Shown one piece after another: positions 10,998 through 22,008 of a stretch of DNA of 64,000 nt (position 1 is its first letter; each line of letters opens with the position of its first letter). Under the pieces are notes generated by a model that saw only the letters and a list, made by a program, of their open reading frames with translations, did no database searches and was not told the origin of the DNA. The position numbers and the translations under genes are program-made. The DNA is from Bacteroidetes bacterium GWB2_32_14 (GTDB lineage Bacteria > Bacteroidota > Bacteroidia > Bacteroidales > UBA12077). The stretch spans positions 43,652 through 107,651 of the forward strand of contig MENK01000026.1 in NCBI GenBank assembly GCA_001768235.1, in the 5' to 3' direction.

Positions 10998-11709
10998 ATG
11001 GCGTTGTAGAACTCACGGGTATTATCTTACCATTAAAATATTTATATCCATTCATGGCAAAATCAACAATAAATTGAGCCATATCTGCAGCAGTTGTTAT
11101 TGATTTATAATCAGGGAAAGCTTTTCTAAGCATTTCGGTATCTACAGATCCTAATGCCAGGCAATTAAATTTAATCCCGTTATTTTTATATTCTTCGGCT
11201 AAACATTCAGTTAAATTACTTAATGCAGCTTTGCCGGCACTATAATAGGAGAGTCCCGGGAATTTTGAACTACCCTGAAATCCTCCCATACTCGAAATAC
11301 TTACAACATGCTTAGGGAAACCCGATTCAATATAGGGAATCAATTCTTTAATCAGTATTGAATGGCTTATAAAATTTACTGTAATTAGTTTATTGATTTC
11401 AGATAATTCAAAATCGTGAAAAGGTTTATTTATTAAAACACCTGCATTATTAATTAAAATGTCAACAGTATTTACATATTTAAGTATTTCGGGAATTAAT
11501 ATGGTTTGAATAGATTGAGTTTCTTCCAGATCAAAAACAATGGTCTTTAATTTGTTTTTCAGATTCTGCCTGATGCAAGCATTTTTAAGTTCTTTTAAAA
11601 GCTGCCCGCTTCGGGCAATAGCAACTACTGTATTATTTTCATCGTTTGAAAATAATTTTGCCATTTCAAATCCAATTCCCTTACTTGCCCCGGTTATAAC
11701 GATATTCAT
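10996..11709 (-). CDS. SDR family NAD(P)-dependent oxidoreductase
   Basis: A classical short-chain dehydrogenase/reductase, 237 residues. The cofactor motif is TGASKGIG (residues 6-13), followed by NNAGVLIN, the catalytic Ser in SISSMGG and the catalytic YYSAGK (YxxxK). The Rossmann fold is complete. The substrate is unknown; the sequence resembles generic sepiapterin-reductase/YdfG-like members rather than FabG (a FabG is encoded at 58.6 kb). The gene is convergent with buk and divergent from the next gene with a 50-90 nt gap. No further functional hint. Confidence 0.88.
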   Translation of the reverse strand: MNIVITGASKGIGFEMAKLFSNDENNTVVAIARSGQLLKELKNACIRQNLKNKLKTIVFDLEETQSIQTILIPEILKYVNTVDILINNAGVLINKPFHDFELSEINKLITVNFISHSILIKELIPYIESGFPKHVVSISSMGGFQGSSKFPGLSYYSAGKAALSNLTECLAEEYKNNGIKFNCLALGSVDTEMLRKAFPDYKSITTAADMAQFIVDFAMNGYKYFNGKIIPVSSTTP

Positions 11710-11798
11710 TTTTTTAGAGATTATTTAGAATTCTAAAAGTAAAAATTGATATTTTTATCATGTATAAAATTATTCGATTTATCTTAATAATTAATAAT

Positions 11799-12404
11799 AT
11801 GTCAGCATTTTTTAAGAACAGTTTGTTCGTGGTAATTCTTGCAGCTTTGCATTTGTGTGCTTTTTCACAAGACAAAAAAGATGAAACAAATAAAAAGGAG
11901 CAAGTAAAAAAAGGGTTTTCGCCTCCTTTTATATATGTTGGTGCTACTATTGGAGCTTCAGCTTATGTTGATGTAAATATTACTTCAGGGGTTCAGCTAA
12001 ATAAAAGGTTTAACCTGGGACTGGCAGGAAAATATCAATATTATACTCTAGGAGGAACAATAGATAAAGGTTTTAGCTCACATATTTATGGTTATGGAAT
12101 TTATTTACAAACTGCAGTTATTGAAGATTTTAGAAATATTATTAAATTAAAAACGTATAGTGGTTTATTTCTACATGCAGAATACGAAATGTTAAATCTG
12201 AATGAAGCCTATTTTTCAGATAATGACCCCATAAATGATACTGGTGACAGATTCTGGTTAAATAATATCCTGGTTGGCCCGGGCTATATTGGAAGGTTTA
12301 ATAATACAGGTATTTTTGCCATACTTTTATGGAACGTGAACCCCAATGATAAAAACCCGTACGAATATCCTTTATTCAAGGTTGGTTTTACTATCGGGAT
12401 TTAA
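11799..12404 (+). CDS. secreted outer-membrane beta-barrel-like protein, unknown function
   Basis: About 201 residues from ATG 11799, which directly precedes a good signal peptide (MSAFFKNSLFVVILAALHLC, cleavage near AFSQ). An alternative ATG at 11760 would add 13 residues. After a Lys/Glu-rich linker (about residues 20-40) the protein alternates short aromatic strands (GLAGKYQYYTLGG, YGYGIYLQTAV, LFLHAEYEML) and ends in a strand KVGFTIGI, as in small outer-membrane barrels. No named family recognised. Its stop overlaps the stop of the convergent receiver gene by a few bases. Confidence 0.65.
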   Translation: MSAFFKNSLFVVILAALHLCAFSQDKKDETNKKEQVKKGFSPPFIYVGATIGASAYVDVNITSGVQLNKRFNLGLAGKYQYYTLGGTIDKGFSSHIYGYGIYLQTAVIEDFRNIIKLKTYSGLFLHAEYEMLNLNEAYFSDNDPINDTGDRFWLNNILVGPGYIGRFNNTGIFAILLWNVNPNDKNPYEYPLFKVGFTIGI

Positions 12405-12778
12405 TGGTCGAGAAATTTAGACATTATAGTTAACAGGTTTTCCGGGCGAATGGGTTTTGAAATATAATCATCGCAACCTGCCTTAATACTTGCTTCTTCG
12501 TCTTCTTCCATTACATATGCTGTTTGTGCAATTACAGGCAGGGTTGGTAATTTCTTTTTTATTTCAATAGTTGCTTCCAGCCCGTTTAAGTCAGGCATTT
12601 TAATGTCCATTAAAACAATATCTGTTTTTCGTGTAGTACATACTTCTATCGTTTCACGCCCTGTTTTTGTCCAGATTATCTGCGCTTTGGTAGGTTTAAG
12701 AACGGCTTTTAAAAACAAATAGTTAATTTGTTCGTCTTCTGCAATTACAACTATTTTATCTTCCCAATTTTTAATCAT
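12401..12778 (-). CDS. single-domain response regulator (CheY-like receiver)
   Basis: A 125-residue protein that is only a receiver domain: acidic pocket AEDE (Glu14-Asp15), phosphoacceptor Asp58 in VLMDIKMP, conserved Thr in AQTAY, and Lys in YISKPI. No output domain. It strongly resembles the C-terminal receiver of the hybrid kinase at 49598-52201, sharing the NWEDK start and GCDDYISKPI, so it may be a paralogous phosphorelay partner or a detached hybrid-kinase receiver. Its gene is convergent with the barrel-like gene. The cognate kinase cannot be assigned by position. Confidence 0.9.
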   Translation of the reverse strand: MIKNWEDKIVVIAEDEQINYLFLKAVLKPTKAQIIWTKTGRETIEVCTTRKTDIVLMDIKMPDLNGLEATIEIKKKLPTLPVIAQTAYVMEEDEEASIKAGCDDYISKPIRPENLLTIMSKFLDH

Positions 12779-12891
12779 GTTTCAATAATACTAATGTAAA
12801 ATAAGTATTGCAAATTTATTTTTACATAATCAATGCAGTTTGTTGAAATATCTGGTAAAAAATATGCTAAATTATTGGTTTAATGATGCTT

Positions 12892-13764
12892 TTATTTATT
12901 AAGTATTTCAAACATTTTTTTTCCAATTTCAGCAGGCGACTCAACAACATGAATTCCGCATTCAGTCATAATTTTCATTTTTGCTGCTGCTGTATCATCT
13001 TTACCACCAATAATTGCCCCGGCGTGACCCATTCTACGTCCTTTAGGCGCTGTTTTACCTGCAATAAATCCAACTACCGGCTTGATTCCATTTTCTTTTA
13101 TCCAATACGCGGCTTCAGTTTCCATGCTTCCGCCAATTTCACCAATTAATATAATGCCTTTGGTTTCGTCATCAGCCATTAAAAGTTTAATTGCATCTAA
13201 AGTAGTTGTCCCAATAATTGGATCACCACCAATACCAATACAAGTTGATTGGCCTAAGCCTGTTTTTGTTATTTGATCAACAGCTTCGTAGGTTAATGTG
13301 CCTGAGCGTGAAATAATACCTATTGTACCTTTTTTGTGAATGAACCCGGGCATTATACCAACTTTTGCTTCTCCGGGAGTGATAATACCCGGACAGTTTG
13401 GACCTATCATTCTGCAATCTTTATTTTTCAAATATTCTTTTACTTTTACCATATCAGATGTGGGAATACCTTCGGTAATTGTTACAATAACTTTAATTCC
13501 TGCTTCAGCGGCTTCCATAATCGCATCGGCAGCAAAAGCAGGTGGTACAAAAATTACTGAAACATCTGCACCAGCATTATCAACAGCATCTTTAACTGTG
13601 TTAAAAACAGGTTTTCCAATATGTACTTGTCCACCTTTTCCCGGTGTTACACCACCAACAATATTGGTACCGTATTCAATCATTTGCTGGGCATGAAACG
13701 TACCTTCGCTTCCTGTAAATCCCTGGACGATAACTTTTGAGTTTTTATTGACAAGTATGCTCAT
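12892..13764 (-). CDS. sucD: succinate--CoA ligase subunit alpha SucD
   Basis: Alpha subunit of succinyl-CoA synthetase, which forms succinate plus nucleoside triphosphate in the citric-acid cycle. The 290-residue protein has the CoA-binding N-terminus ([15 protein letters not shown]), [27 protein letters not shown], the SRSGTLTYE segment and the phosphohistidine His247 in RRMGHAGAI. The beta subunit gene sucC is not adjacent and must lie outside the window. Normal length, ATG start. Confidence 0.97.
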   Translation of the reverse strand: MSILVNKNSKVIVQGFTGSEGTFHAQQMIEYGTNIVGGVTPGKGGQVHIGKPVFNTVKDAVDNAGADVSVIFVPPAFAADAIMEAAEAGIKVIVTITEGIPTSDMVKVKEYLKNKDCRMIGPNCPGIITPGEAKVGIMPGFIHKKGTIGIISRSGTLTYEAVDQITKTGLGQSTCIGIGGDPIIGTTTLDAIKLLMADDETKGIILIGEIGGSMETEAAYWIKENGIKPVVGFIAGKTAPKGRRMGHAGAIIGGKDDTAAAKMKIMTECGIHVVESPAEIGKKMFEILNK

Positions 13765-13875
13765 TGTATTTGTTGTTAATGATTCTCAAAAATACACTAT
13801 TTCTTATTTATCGCAAAAATGAAAATATATTTTATTAAACCTTATCTTTAAACCATTGCTTTTTGAATATGTTAT

Positions 13876-13883
13876 TATTTTTG
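13876..13883 (+). promoter_or_regulatory. candidate -7 box (TAnnTTTG) for the FAD/Fe-S dehydrogenase gene
   Basis: TATTTTTG, followed by C as often seen in Bacteroidota -7 boxes, lies 26 nt upstream of ATG 13910. Its position argues against translation starting further upstream. No convincing -33 TTTG at 19-21 nt spacing. Confidence 0.45.
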
Positions 13884-13909
13884 CAGACAAATGCTTAAAT
13901 CCATTTTTT

Positions 13910-16834
13910 ATGCTGAATAACTTGAATCAACTGAAAAAAGTACTCGAAGGAGATTTATTTACAGATTACAAAACAAAAATTTTATATGCAACCGATGCTT
14001 CAGTTTACAGGGAAGTTCCTTTAGCTGTTTGCAGGCCAAAAAATTCGAGTGATTTAAAAAAACTGATTGATTTTGCAAATACTCATAAAACATCATTAAT
14101 TCCTCGTACTGCAGGAACATCTTTAGCAGGTCAGGTTGTAGGAAGTGGTATAATCGTTGATGTTTCAAAATATTTCACGGAAATACTTGAGTTGAATGTT
14201 AAAGAACGCTGGGTACGTGTTCAGCCGGGAGTTATTCTCGATGAGTTGAACATGTATCTTAAACCTTATGGATTATTTTTTGGCCCGGAAACATCCACAT
14301 CAAACCGATGTATGATAGGAGGAATGGTAGGTAACAATGCCTGTGGTTCGCATTCAATAATTTATGGAACAACCAGAGATCATACTCTCTCAACTAAAGT
14401 GTTATTGAGCTCGGGCGATGAAGTTGAATTCGGGCCTTTATCAGTGGATGAATTTAAAAATAAATGTATTGGAGATAAACTGGAAAATAAAATTTACAAT
14501 CATATAAATAAAGTATTATCAGACACAACAAATCAAAACGAAATTCGTGAACAATATCCACATCCATCAATTTATAGGAGAAATACAGGTTACGCGATTG
14601 ATGTAATCCTTGAAACAGATGTATTTACCCGGGGAAAGGGAAAATTTAATTTTTCAAAATTAATTTGTGGCTCCGAAGGTACTTTAGGGTTAATTACTGA
14701 AATAAAATTAAATTTAGTTGATATTCCTCCTTCAAATGTTGCAGTTATAACTGTTCATCTTAATTCAAAAGAAGAAGCTTTCAAAGCAAACCTGATTGCA
14801 CTAAAGCATAAACCCGGTGCCGTGGAAATGATGGATAATACTATTTTGAACCTGACAAAGGGAAACAGAGATCAATCAGCAAACAGGTATTTTATTGAAG
14901 GAGATCCCGGGGCAATTTTAATAATAGAATTTACCCGTGAATCCATTGACGAGATTAACACCATTTGTAATGCTTTAATTGCTGACTTTAAAAAAGCCGG
15001 TTATGGTTATCATTTCCCTATAATATATAATAATGATACTAAAAAGGTTTGGAATCTCAGAAAAGCAGGTTTGGGTGTATTATCAAATATGCCCGGTGAT
15101 GCGAAACCGGTTTCAATAATTGAAGACACAGCTGTACATGTTGAAGTATTACCTGATTATATGGCTGATTTTAAGTTAATCCTTGATAAATACAAGCTAG
15201 ATTGTGTGTATCATGCGCATATTGGCTCCGGAGAGTTACACTTACGGCCAATATTGAACCTTAAAGATGCTAAAGATGTTGAAATGTTCAGAACCATAGG
15301 CTTGGAAATTGCACACCTCGTGAAGAAATACAAAGGATCGTTAAGTGGTGAACATGGCGATGGCAGGGTGCGTGGAGAATTTATTCCAATAATTATAGGT
15401 GAACAGAATTATAAGTTGTTACAGGAAATAAAAGGATTATGGGATCCCAATTACATTTTTAATCCCGGCAAAATTACCGATGTTCCTTCAATGATAAACG
15501 ATTTGCGATATGAGCCTGGAAGGAATGAACCTGATATTAAAACCATTTTCGATTTTTCTGAGGCAGGAGGGATATTAAGGGCAGCCGAAAAATGCAATGG
15601 CAGTGGGGATTGCCGCAAAACAGAAAAAACGGGCGGAACGATGTGTCCGAGTTATATGGCTACCCGGAATGAAAGCGACGTAACCCGTGCAAGAGCAAAT
15701 ATTTTACGCGAGTTTTTAACCCATTCGCCTAAAAAGAATCCGTTTGATCACAAAGAGATTAAAGATGTTATGGATTTGTGCCTCTCTTGTAAAGCATGTA
15801 AATCTGAATGTCCATCGAGTGTTGATGTTGCAAAATTAAAAGCCGAATTCTTACAACATTATTACGATGCACATGGAATTCCTGTCCGTTCAAGATTAAT
15901 CGCTTATATCACTGAAATAAACAAACTGGCTTCAATCTGGCCGTGGTTTTACAATCTGTTGATGAAAAACAGGATGGTTTCAACATTTATTATGAAAATT
16001 ATTGGTTTTGCTCCAGAAAGAAGTATGCCTTTACTTTCAGAATATACCCTGAATAAGTGGGTGAAAAAATATATTCATGAGTTAAAAAATGAAAATGAGT
16101 ATAAAGGAAAGATTTATTTATTCAATGATGAGTTTACTAATTTTAACGATTCGCATATTGGAATTAAGGCAGTTCAATTGTTAACACGATTAGGTTATGA
16201 AGTAGTAATTCCAAAGCATATTGATAGTGGCCGCACCTATTTATCAAAGGGATTGCTTCGAAGAGCAAAGAGAATAGCTTTAAAAAATGTGAATTATTTA
16301 AGAGATGTAATTACTGAAAATTCTCCATTAATTGGTATTGAACCATCAGCAATTTTAACCTTCCGCGATGAATATCCTGATTTGGTGGGTTTAGATTTAA
16401 AACCAACAGCAAAAGCATTGGCAAAAAATGCATTGATGATCGATGAATTTTTGAAAAGGGAAATGGAAAGGGGAAATATAACGAAAAGCCAATTTACTCC
16501 TGTTGAGAAGAAAATAAAACTGCATGGGCACTGCCAGCAAAAAGCTGTAGCATCAACTGATCCGACAAAATATATTCTTTCATTTCCAACAAATTACCGT
16601 GTTGAAGAAATTCCTTCGGGTTGTTGTGGTATGGCCGGTTCTTTTGGGTTTGAAAAAGAACACTATGCAATATCAATGAAAATAGGAGAGATGGTACTTT
16701 TTCCTGCAATTCGAAATGCAGAGCCTGAAACAATTATTGCTGCCCCGGGAACCAGTTGTCGTAGCCAGATTAAAGACGGAACCGGGCGTAAAGCTTTACA
16801 CCCGGTTGAAATACTTTACGAAGCATTGATTTAG
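13910..16834 (+). CDS. FAD-linked oxidase/Fe-S dehydrogenase (GlcD-GlpC-type fusion, lactate or 2-hydroxyacid dehydrogenase-like)
   Basis: About 974 residues, joining an FAD flavoprotein to an Fe-S electron-transfer part. In order: FAD_binding_4 (PRTAGTSLAGQ, GGMVGNNACGSHS), FAD-oxidase C-terminal domain (YHAHIGSGELHL, SLSGEHGDGRVRG), two ferredoxin-like Cys groups (CNGSGDC...MCPSY and CLSCKACKSECP), then a CCG-domain region with HGHCQQKA and GCCGMAGSFG. This architecture matches large Dld/YdiJ-type 2-hydroxyacid (D-lactate, D-2-hydroxyglutarate) dehydrogenases; the substrate is an inference. ATG 13910 is chosen because an upstream in-frame TTG would overlap the promoter box. Confidence 0.9.
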   Translation: MLNNLNQLKKVLEGDLFTDYKTKILYATDASVYREVPLAVCRPKNSSDLKKLIDFANTHKTSLIPRTAGTSLAGQVVGSGIIVDVSKYFTEILELNVKERWVRVQPGVILDELNMYLKPYGLFFGPETSTSNRCMIGGMVGNNACGSHSIIYGTTRDHTLSTKVLLSSGDEVEFGPLSVDEFKNKCIGDKLENKIYNHINKVLSDTTNQNEIREQYPHPSIYRRNTGYAIDVILETDVFTRGKGKFNFSKLICGSEGTLGLITEIKLNLVDIPPSNVAVITVHLNSKEEAFKANLIALKHKPGAVEMMDNTILNLTKGNRDQSANRYFIEGDPGAILIIEFTRESIDEINTICNALIADFKKAGYGYHFPIIYNNDTKKVWNLRKAGLGVLSNMPGDAKPVSIIEDTAVHVEVLPDYMADFKLILDKYKLDCVYHAHIGSGELHLRPILNLKDAKDVEMFRTIGLEIAHLVKKYKGSLSGEHGDGRVRGEFIPIIIGEQNYKLLQEIKGLWDPNYIFNPGKITDVPSMINDLRYEPGRNEPDIKTIFDFSEAGGILRAAEKCNGSGDCRKTEKTGGTMCPSYMATRNESDVTRARANILREFLTHSPKKNPFDHKEIKDVMDLCLSCKACKSECPSSVDVAKLKAEFLQHYYDAHGIPVRSRLIAYITEINKLASIWPWFYNLLMKNRMVSTFIMKIIGFAPERSMPLLSEYTLNKWVKKYIHELKNENEYKGKIYLFNDEFTNFNDSHIGIKAVQLLTRLGYEVVIPKHIDSGRTYLSKGLLRRAKRIALKNVNYLRDVITENSPLIGIEPSAILTFRDEYPDLVGLDLKPTAKALAKNALMIDEFLKREMERGNITKSQFTPVEKKIKLHGHCQQKAVASTDPTKYILSFPTNYRVEEIPSGCCGMAGSFGFEKEHYAISMKIGEMVLFPAIRNAEPETIIAAPGTSCRSQIKDGTGRKALHPVEILYEALI

Positions 16835-16974
16835 TTAAAGAAAAAAATCTGGAAATGCTAACAACATTGTATTTAGTATCATCGTTAGTAACCTGTTTGT
16901 TTATTTCAAGTTCTAATACATAATTTTAGAAATTTATCCTGATATATTATATTTTCACTAAAGTTAATATTCCA

Positions 16975-19371
16975 ATGATTTTAAAATTCACCTTTAGAAA
17001 TGTTGTTAAGAGGCCTGTTTTAAATTTAATAAAAGTTGTTGGATTAAGCCTTGCACTAAGTAGCCTATTACTCATAATATTGTTTGTTAAAAATGAACTT
17101 ACATACGAGAGCTTTCATAAAAAATCAAACAGGATTTACAGATTCACAACAACAAATGAAAATTTCTTTGGGGGCAAACATTTTGCACGAATGTATGATG
17201 CTTTGTTTATTCCCAAAATGGCAGAATTCTTTACTGAAATTGAAAACTACGTGCGATTAGCCCCTGTACGAGGAGGCTACATAAGATATAATAACAGGTA
17301 TTATGAAGTAAACCAGGCTTTTGAATGTGACAGCACTTTTTTGGAAGTTTTTGATTGCAAATTATTGGCAGGAAACCCAAAGAATATTTTAAGTAATCCG
17401 GGTTCAATGATTATTACAGAAAGCTTTGCTAAGAAGATTTTTGGAGAAGGTAACCCGATAGGGCAGGTGCTTTCCCTTCCAAGTGGTCAGTTTTATAGTG
17501 AAAATATAGATTTTACAATAAACGGAATAATGAAGGATTTTCCACGAAACGGTCATTTTCATCCTGCATTTATTACTACTCCGGTTAATAAAACAGTTTT
17601 TAATGGTTGGGCGTGGACCTATTTATTGTTATCTGAAAAAGCTGACCCTGAAAAAATCAAATTATATTTTAGAGATTTCTACTCTTCTCATACCGGCATT
17701 GATAAAAATGAACTTAAAACTGAGGCACATCTACAGAAAATTTCGGATATACATTTATATTCAAATAAATTAAGAGAGATTGAAGCAAATAACAATATTT
17801 CAGTAATTTATACATTATCGATTGTAGCTATAATACTTTTAATCATTGCACTTATAAACTATACAAATCTTAATATTGGGATGATGAAGTTTAATGAAAA
17901 GTTTCTCTTCATAAATAAATTATTGGGTTCTTCCAATACGCTAAATATTATTTTTTATTTGATTGAGGGAATTATAATTTCAATTGCAACAGTCATTCTT
18001 AGCGGATTTATTGTATGGATTGCAAATAATAGTATTCAGATTCATTTTGGATTAAATCTTCTTTCCGGAAATATGTACCTGATTCTGTCTGTTGCAATAG
18101 CATTCTCTTTACTTAGTATTTTGTCTGGTTTATTGCCATTGTTAAGACAAGTAATAATTAATATGAATACATTTTCTAATTCTAACGATAAGAGTTCAAA
18201 GAGAAAGGGAATAAGTAATAGCCTCATTGTATTTCAGTACACGATTTCGATTGCTCTGATAGTGGCAGTAATTGTTATTGGGCGTCAAGCAAGATTTGCT
18301 CTAAACAGCAGTATGGGTGTAAGTGAAAATATGATTTGCTTTGAAAATGTACATTCTAATGTTCAGCGTAATTTTCAGATTTTTAAGGAAGAAATGATTA
18401 AAAATAAATCGATTGAATCTGTTTCGGCTATATTTGAACCACCTGGTGGAGAGGCAAATGATTTGTTTCAGTTTAACATGGAAGGATACATACCCGATGA
18501 GGCAAATAATTTAAGTAATATGATTGGGGTTTTTCCTTGTGATTATTCTTTTGCCAGTGTTTTTAATTTAGAATTTTTAAGTGGTGAGAATTTTTCGAAG
18601 AGTTATGAAGACAATGATGGTTCAGGAGAATATATCATTAATGAATCTGCCATGAAAAGATTAAATTATTCTGATCCTCATGAGATTATTGGAAAAAATT
18701 TTGGCCTTATTTTTAATTATGGAGATATTAAGATTCCTGGTGGTAAAATAATCGGTGTGGTGAAAGATTTTCATTTTTCAAGCATAAAAAAAGGGATTGA
18801 ACCCCTTGTATTTTTTAAACGTAAAGATTTATGGATAAGTAACTTTATTGTTACATTTCTTCCTGAAAATAAAGAAATAGCAATAGTTGAAACTAAAAAC
18901 GTTTGGAACAGTCTTTTTGCAGAGTATCCGTTTGAATATAAATATGTGGATTCTATGTATAAAAACTTATACAAAACTGAACTTTTACAAGCTAAACTTT
19001 TATCAATCTTTACTTTTATTGCTTTATTTATTTGTTCAATGGGACTTCTGGGAATGTCATTACTCGTAACACAACGAAGAACTAAAGAAATTGGAATACG
19101 GAAGGTAAATGGTGCAAAAATTTCTCAAATTGTATTTATGTTGAACTGGAGTTTAATAAAATGGATTGTTGTTTCATTTATAATTTCTATTCCTATTGCA
19201 TATTATGCCATGAATAAATGGCTTGAAAATTTTGCCTATAAAATATCTCTTAGCTGGTGGATTTTTGCATTAACAGGATTAATAGCAATATCAATATCCT
19301 TGTTTACCGTAACATTAATATCATGGAAAGCTGCAATTAATAATCCCATAAAGGCATTACGGTATGAATAG
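16975..19371 (+). CDS. FtsX-like ABC transporter permease (MacB-type)
   Basis: A 798-residue inner-membrane permease. It has the N-terminal FRNVVKRPVLNLIKVVGL followed by TM1, a large periplasmic MacB_PCD domain, then a TM2-TM4 block (about residues 275-390), TM5 (about 420), a second periplasmic domain, and TM6-TM8 with the FtsX signature RRTKEIGIRKVNGA. Duplicated 4+4 architecture is typical of Bacteroidota antimicrobial-peptide/lipoprotein-type exporters. No ATPase gene is adjacent, so the partner must be encoded elsewhere. Substrate unknown. Confidence 0.92.
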   Translation: MILKFTFRNVVKRPVLNLIKVVGLSLALSSLLLIILFVKNELTYESFHKKSNRIYRFTTTNENFFGGKHFARMYDALFIPKMAEFFTEIENYVRLAPVRGGYIRYNNRYYEVNQAFECDSTFLEVFDCKLLAGNPKNILSNPGSMIITESFAKKIFGEGNPIGQVLSLPSGQFYSENIDFTINGIMKDFPRNGHFHPAFITTPVNKTVFNGWAWTYLLLSEKADPEKIKLYFRDFYSSHTGIDKNELKTEAHLQKISDIHLYSNKLREIEANNNISVIYTLSIVAIILLIIALINYTNLNIGMMKFNEKFLFINKLLGSSNTLNIIFYLIEGIIISIATVILSGFIVWIANNSIQIHFGLNLLSGNMYLILSVAIAFSLLSILSGLLPLLRQVIINMNTFSNSNDKSSKRKGISNSLIVFQYTISIALIVAVIVIGRQARFALNSSMGVSENMICFENVHSNVQRNFQIFKEEMIKNKSIESVSAIFEPPGGEANDLFQFNMEGYIPDEANNLSNMIGVFPCDYSFASVFNLEFLSGENFSKSYEDNDGSGEYIINESAMKRLNYSDPHEIIGKNFGLIFNYGDIKIPGGKIIGVVKDFHFSSIKKGIEPLVFFKRKDLWISNFIVTFLPENKEIAIVETKNVWNSLFAEYPFEYKYVDSMYKNLYKTELLQAKLLSIFTFIALFICSMGLLGMSLLVTQRRTKEIGIRKVNGAKISQIVFMLNWSLIKWIVVSFIISIPIAYYAMNKWLENFAYKISLSWWIFALTGLIAISISLFTVTLISWKAAINNPIKALRYE

Positions 19372-19536
19372 AAAGACAGAATGAACCTAAACTTATTCAG
19401 TCTTCAGGAATTATTTGGAGCAAAACTAAGAATTTATGGTTTCTAATGGCTATTCATGCTATGATTGATTTTAACCGGATTTATTAAAATAACGTGAGTT
19501 CGATATAAGAATTAAAAATAGATTCTTGCCTTTCCT

Positions 19537-19553
19537 GTTGGTTCGTGTGCCAG
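19537..19553 (+). repeat. left copy of imperfect direct repeat flanking the uvrA-like/araC pair
   Basis: GTTGGTTCGTGTGCCAG, matching 15 of 17 bases with GTTGGTTCGTGGGTCAG at 22963-22979 in the same orientation. The two copies bracket the uvrA-like and AraC genes. The 285-nt gap that holds this copy (19372-19656) contains nothing else recognisable. Confidence 0.5.
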
Positions 19554-19656
19554 TGTTCATATTTTTTTAAGTGACGGAAAATTTTTTAACAATTTTAATC
19601 TACTTTGACTTTGCAAGCTTTTTAACAACTGGCAATGTGCTTGCGAATGGTGCTGA

Positions 19657-21912
19657 TTAAATCATTTTTTCAAGATATTTTCCGGTGACAGATTGTTTGC
19701 AATTTATAATATCTTCCGGTAAACCCTGAAATATCAGTTCTCCTCCTTTTTTGCCCCCTTCGGGTCCCATGTCAATTATCCAATCAGCATATTTAATAAT
19801 ATCAAGGTTGTGTTCAATAATAACAACCGTGTTGTTGTTTGCTACCAGCGATTTTACGATTTTGTAAAAATTATCAATGTCCGACATGTGAAGCCCTGTT
19901 GTAGGCTCATCCATAATGTAAATATTGCTTTCTTTATTTAATTCCGTTGCAATTTTCAAACGTTGCGATTCGCCACCTGACAAGGTACTCAACGATTGTC
20001 CTAATTTTAGGTACCCCAACCCGACTTTCTGTAAAAGGTGTAAGTGCTTCTTGATTTTCGATGATTTGAAGAACCCGTATGCCTGATTTACCGTCATATC
20101 CAACACTTCGGCAATGTTTTTGTCCTGAAATTTTAATTCCAGTACATCAGAATGATAGCGTTTCCCTTCACATTCATCGCAGATGGTTTTTACCGAATCC
20201 AAAAAATGAAGCTCAAAAGTCAATACACCCTGTCCGTTACATTTCGGGCAGGCACCTTTTGAGTTGAAGCTGAATAATGAAGCATCGGAGTTTGTTGCAG
20301 AGGCAAATTCTTTTCGTATGAAATCGAAAACACCAATAAATGTTGCTGCATTAGCCCGTGATGATTTGCCGATTGCTGATTGGTCAATCACAATAGCCTC
20401 GGGATGTTGTTTTGCAAAACATTCGTGAATCAGGCTGCTTTTTCCGCTTCCGGCAACACCTGTAACACAGGTCAACACACCCTTTGGTATTTTTACTGAT
20501 ACATTTTTAAGGTTGTTGGCTGTAGCGTTTTTGATTTCGAAAAACGAAGTTATGGGTTTTCTCCTGTAAGTTGGTTTTTCTTTTTTAAGAAGGTATTCTC
20601 CTGTAAGGCTTTCGGTAGTTGCCAATCCATCAGGTTCACCATTATAAACTACATTTCCGCCAAATTTACCTGCGTTTGGGCCCATATCCACAATCCATTC
20701 GGCTGCACGGATAACATCCGGGTCATGTTCTACCACAAATACCGAATTGCCTTTTTCTTTTAACCGGAACAGAATATTCAACAGGTTTTCAGTATCACGG
20801 GGATGCAAGCCAATAGAAGGTTCGTCGAGTACATAAAGCATATCAACCAAATTACAGTCCATTTGCTTCGACATTTTTACCCTTTGAGATTCACCACCGG
20901 ACAGAGTTCCCACGGCGCGGTCAAGCGACAGGTATCCTACTCCGATTTCAATGAGTTGCTGAAGCAGGAATTGCGCTTTTCGCAAAATAGGTTTGGATAT
21001 TTCATCGGTAATGTCCAGCAAAAAAGGAAGAACATCAACCAGTTCTAAACTGCACACTTCATCAATGGTCAGCCCGTTTATTTTCACATTTCTTGCCCGC
21101 TCATTTAATCGTGTACCACCACATTGTTTACAAGGTTGGTAAGTATAATATTTCGTGTATGCGTTTTTATCTTCTTCGGCTGTTTCATCGTCAGCCCGGG
21201 TAGTTACTGCTTTTTCAAGTTTGCGGGCTATTCCTTCAAAGTTTCGGTTGTATGTTAATTTCTCTTTCGAATTCTTTATCAGGAAAGGTTCTGAATAGAG
21301 TAATACATTCAATTCGCTTTCTGAAAAGTCTTTCAAAGGTTTTTCTGCATCCACAACGCCTAAACTATCCAGCTCTTTCCACAAAAAACTTCCAACTTTA
21401 TAATGCGGATGCGTGATAGCGCCATTACGAATGGATTTTTCCTTGTCCAGGAACAAATCAATATCAATTTTAATTTGTTTTCCCAATCCGTTACAATGTG
21501 GGCACATACCCTCGGGATGATTAAATGAAAAAAAGAACGAAGGCCCAACAAATGGTTTGCCAATGCGTGAAAAAAGCAGGCGCAGATAGGTATTTATTTC
21601 GGTAGCCGTGCCAACAGTGCTTCGCAAGTTATTCCCCATTCGTTTTTGGTCAATAACAATTGCTGTTGATAAATTGAGTATATCATCCACATCGGGACGG
21701 GATAATTTCGGCATCCGGGTGCGTGCAAAAGTAGAAAAGGTTTCTACCAATTGCCGTTGCGCTTCGGTATAAATGGTGTCGAAAAGTAATGATGATTTCC
21801 CTGACCCCGAAATACCTGTAAATACTACTAACTTGTGTTTGGGTATTTCAATATCAATATTTTTAAGATTATTGGTATGCGCGTTTTTAATAATAATTTT
21901 ATCTCTGTTCAT
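19657..21912 (-). CDS. short UvrA-like ABC ATPase (excinuclease A paralogue)
   Basis: A 751-residue tandem ABC ATPase of the UvrA family, shorter than repair UvrA (about 940). First half: Walker [10 protein letters not shown], zinc motif [17 protein letters not shown], signature [10 protein letters not shown], Walker [12 protein letters not shown]. Second half: Walker [18 protein letters not shown]...CDECEGKRY, signature [22 protein letters not shown]. The roughly 200 missing residues correspond to the UvrB-binding/insertion domains, so this is a UvrA2-like paralogue, often linked with drug tolerance rather than canonical excision repair. It lies 96 nt downstream of an AraC regulator. The segment looks richer in G+C than its neighbours by eye, suggesting transfer. 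Confidence 0.9.
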   Translation of the reverse strand: MNRDKIIIKNAHTNNLKNIDIEIPKHKLVVFTGISGSGKSSLLFDTIYTEAQRQLVETFSTFARTRMPKLSRPDVDDILNLSTAIVIDQKRMGNNLRSTVGTATEINTYLRLLFSRIGKPFVGPSFFFSFNHPEGMCPHCNGLGKQIKIDIDLFLDKEKSIRNGAITHPHYKVGSFLWKELDSLGVVDAEKPLKDFSESELNVLLYSEPFLIKNSKEKLTYNRNFEGIARKLEKAVTTRADDETAEEDKNAYTKYYTYQPCKQCGGTRLNERARNVKINGLTIDEVCSLELVDVLPFLLDITDEISKPILRKAQFLLQQLIEIGVGYLSLDRAVGTLSGGESQRVKMSKQMDCNLVDMLYVLDEPSIGLHPRDTENLLNILFRLKEKGNSVFVVEHDPDVIRAAEWIVDMGPNAGKFGGNVVYNGEPDGLATTESLTGEYLLKKEKPTYRRKPITSFFEIKNATANNLKNVSVKIPKGVLTCVTGVAGSGKSSLIHECFAKQHPEAIVIDQSAIGKSSRANAATFIGVFDFIRKEFASATNSDASLFSFNSKGACPKCNGQGVLTFELHFLDSVKTICDECEGKRYHSDVLELKFQDKNIAEVLDMTVNQAYGFFKSSKIKKHLHLLQKVGLGYLKLGQSLSTLSGGESQRLKIATELNKESNIYIMDEPTTGLHMSDIDNFYKIVKSLVANNNTVVIIEHNLDIIKYADWIIDMGPEGGKKGGELIFQGLPEDIINCKQSVTGKYLEKMI

Positions 21913-22008
21913 AAATTACACTTTGATTTTATTGTTTTTGAAATGCAAAATAAATAAGAGTCGATATTTTAAAATTGTAAAAAACAGACAAAATGAGAAT
22001 ATCGAAAA

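Noticed and set aside
19657..21912. Canonical excision-repair uvrA
   Set aside because: The protein is about 190 residues short and lacks the UvrB-interaction/insertion region, so it was called a paralogue rather than uvrA.
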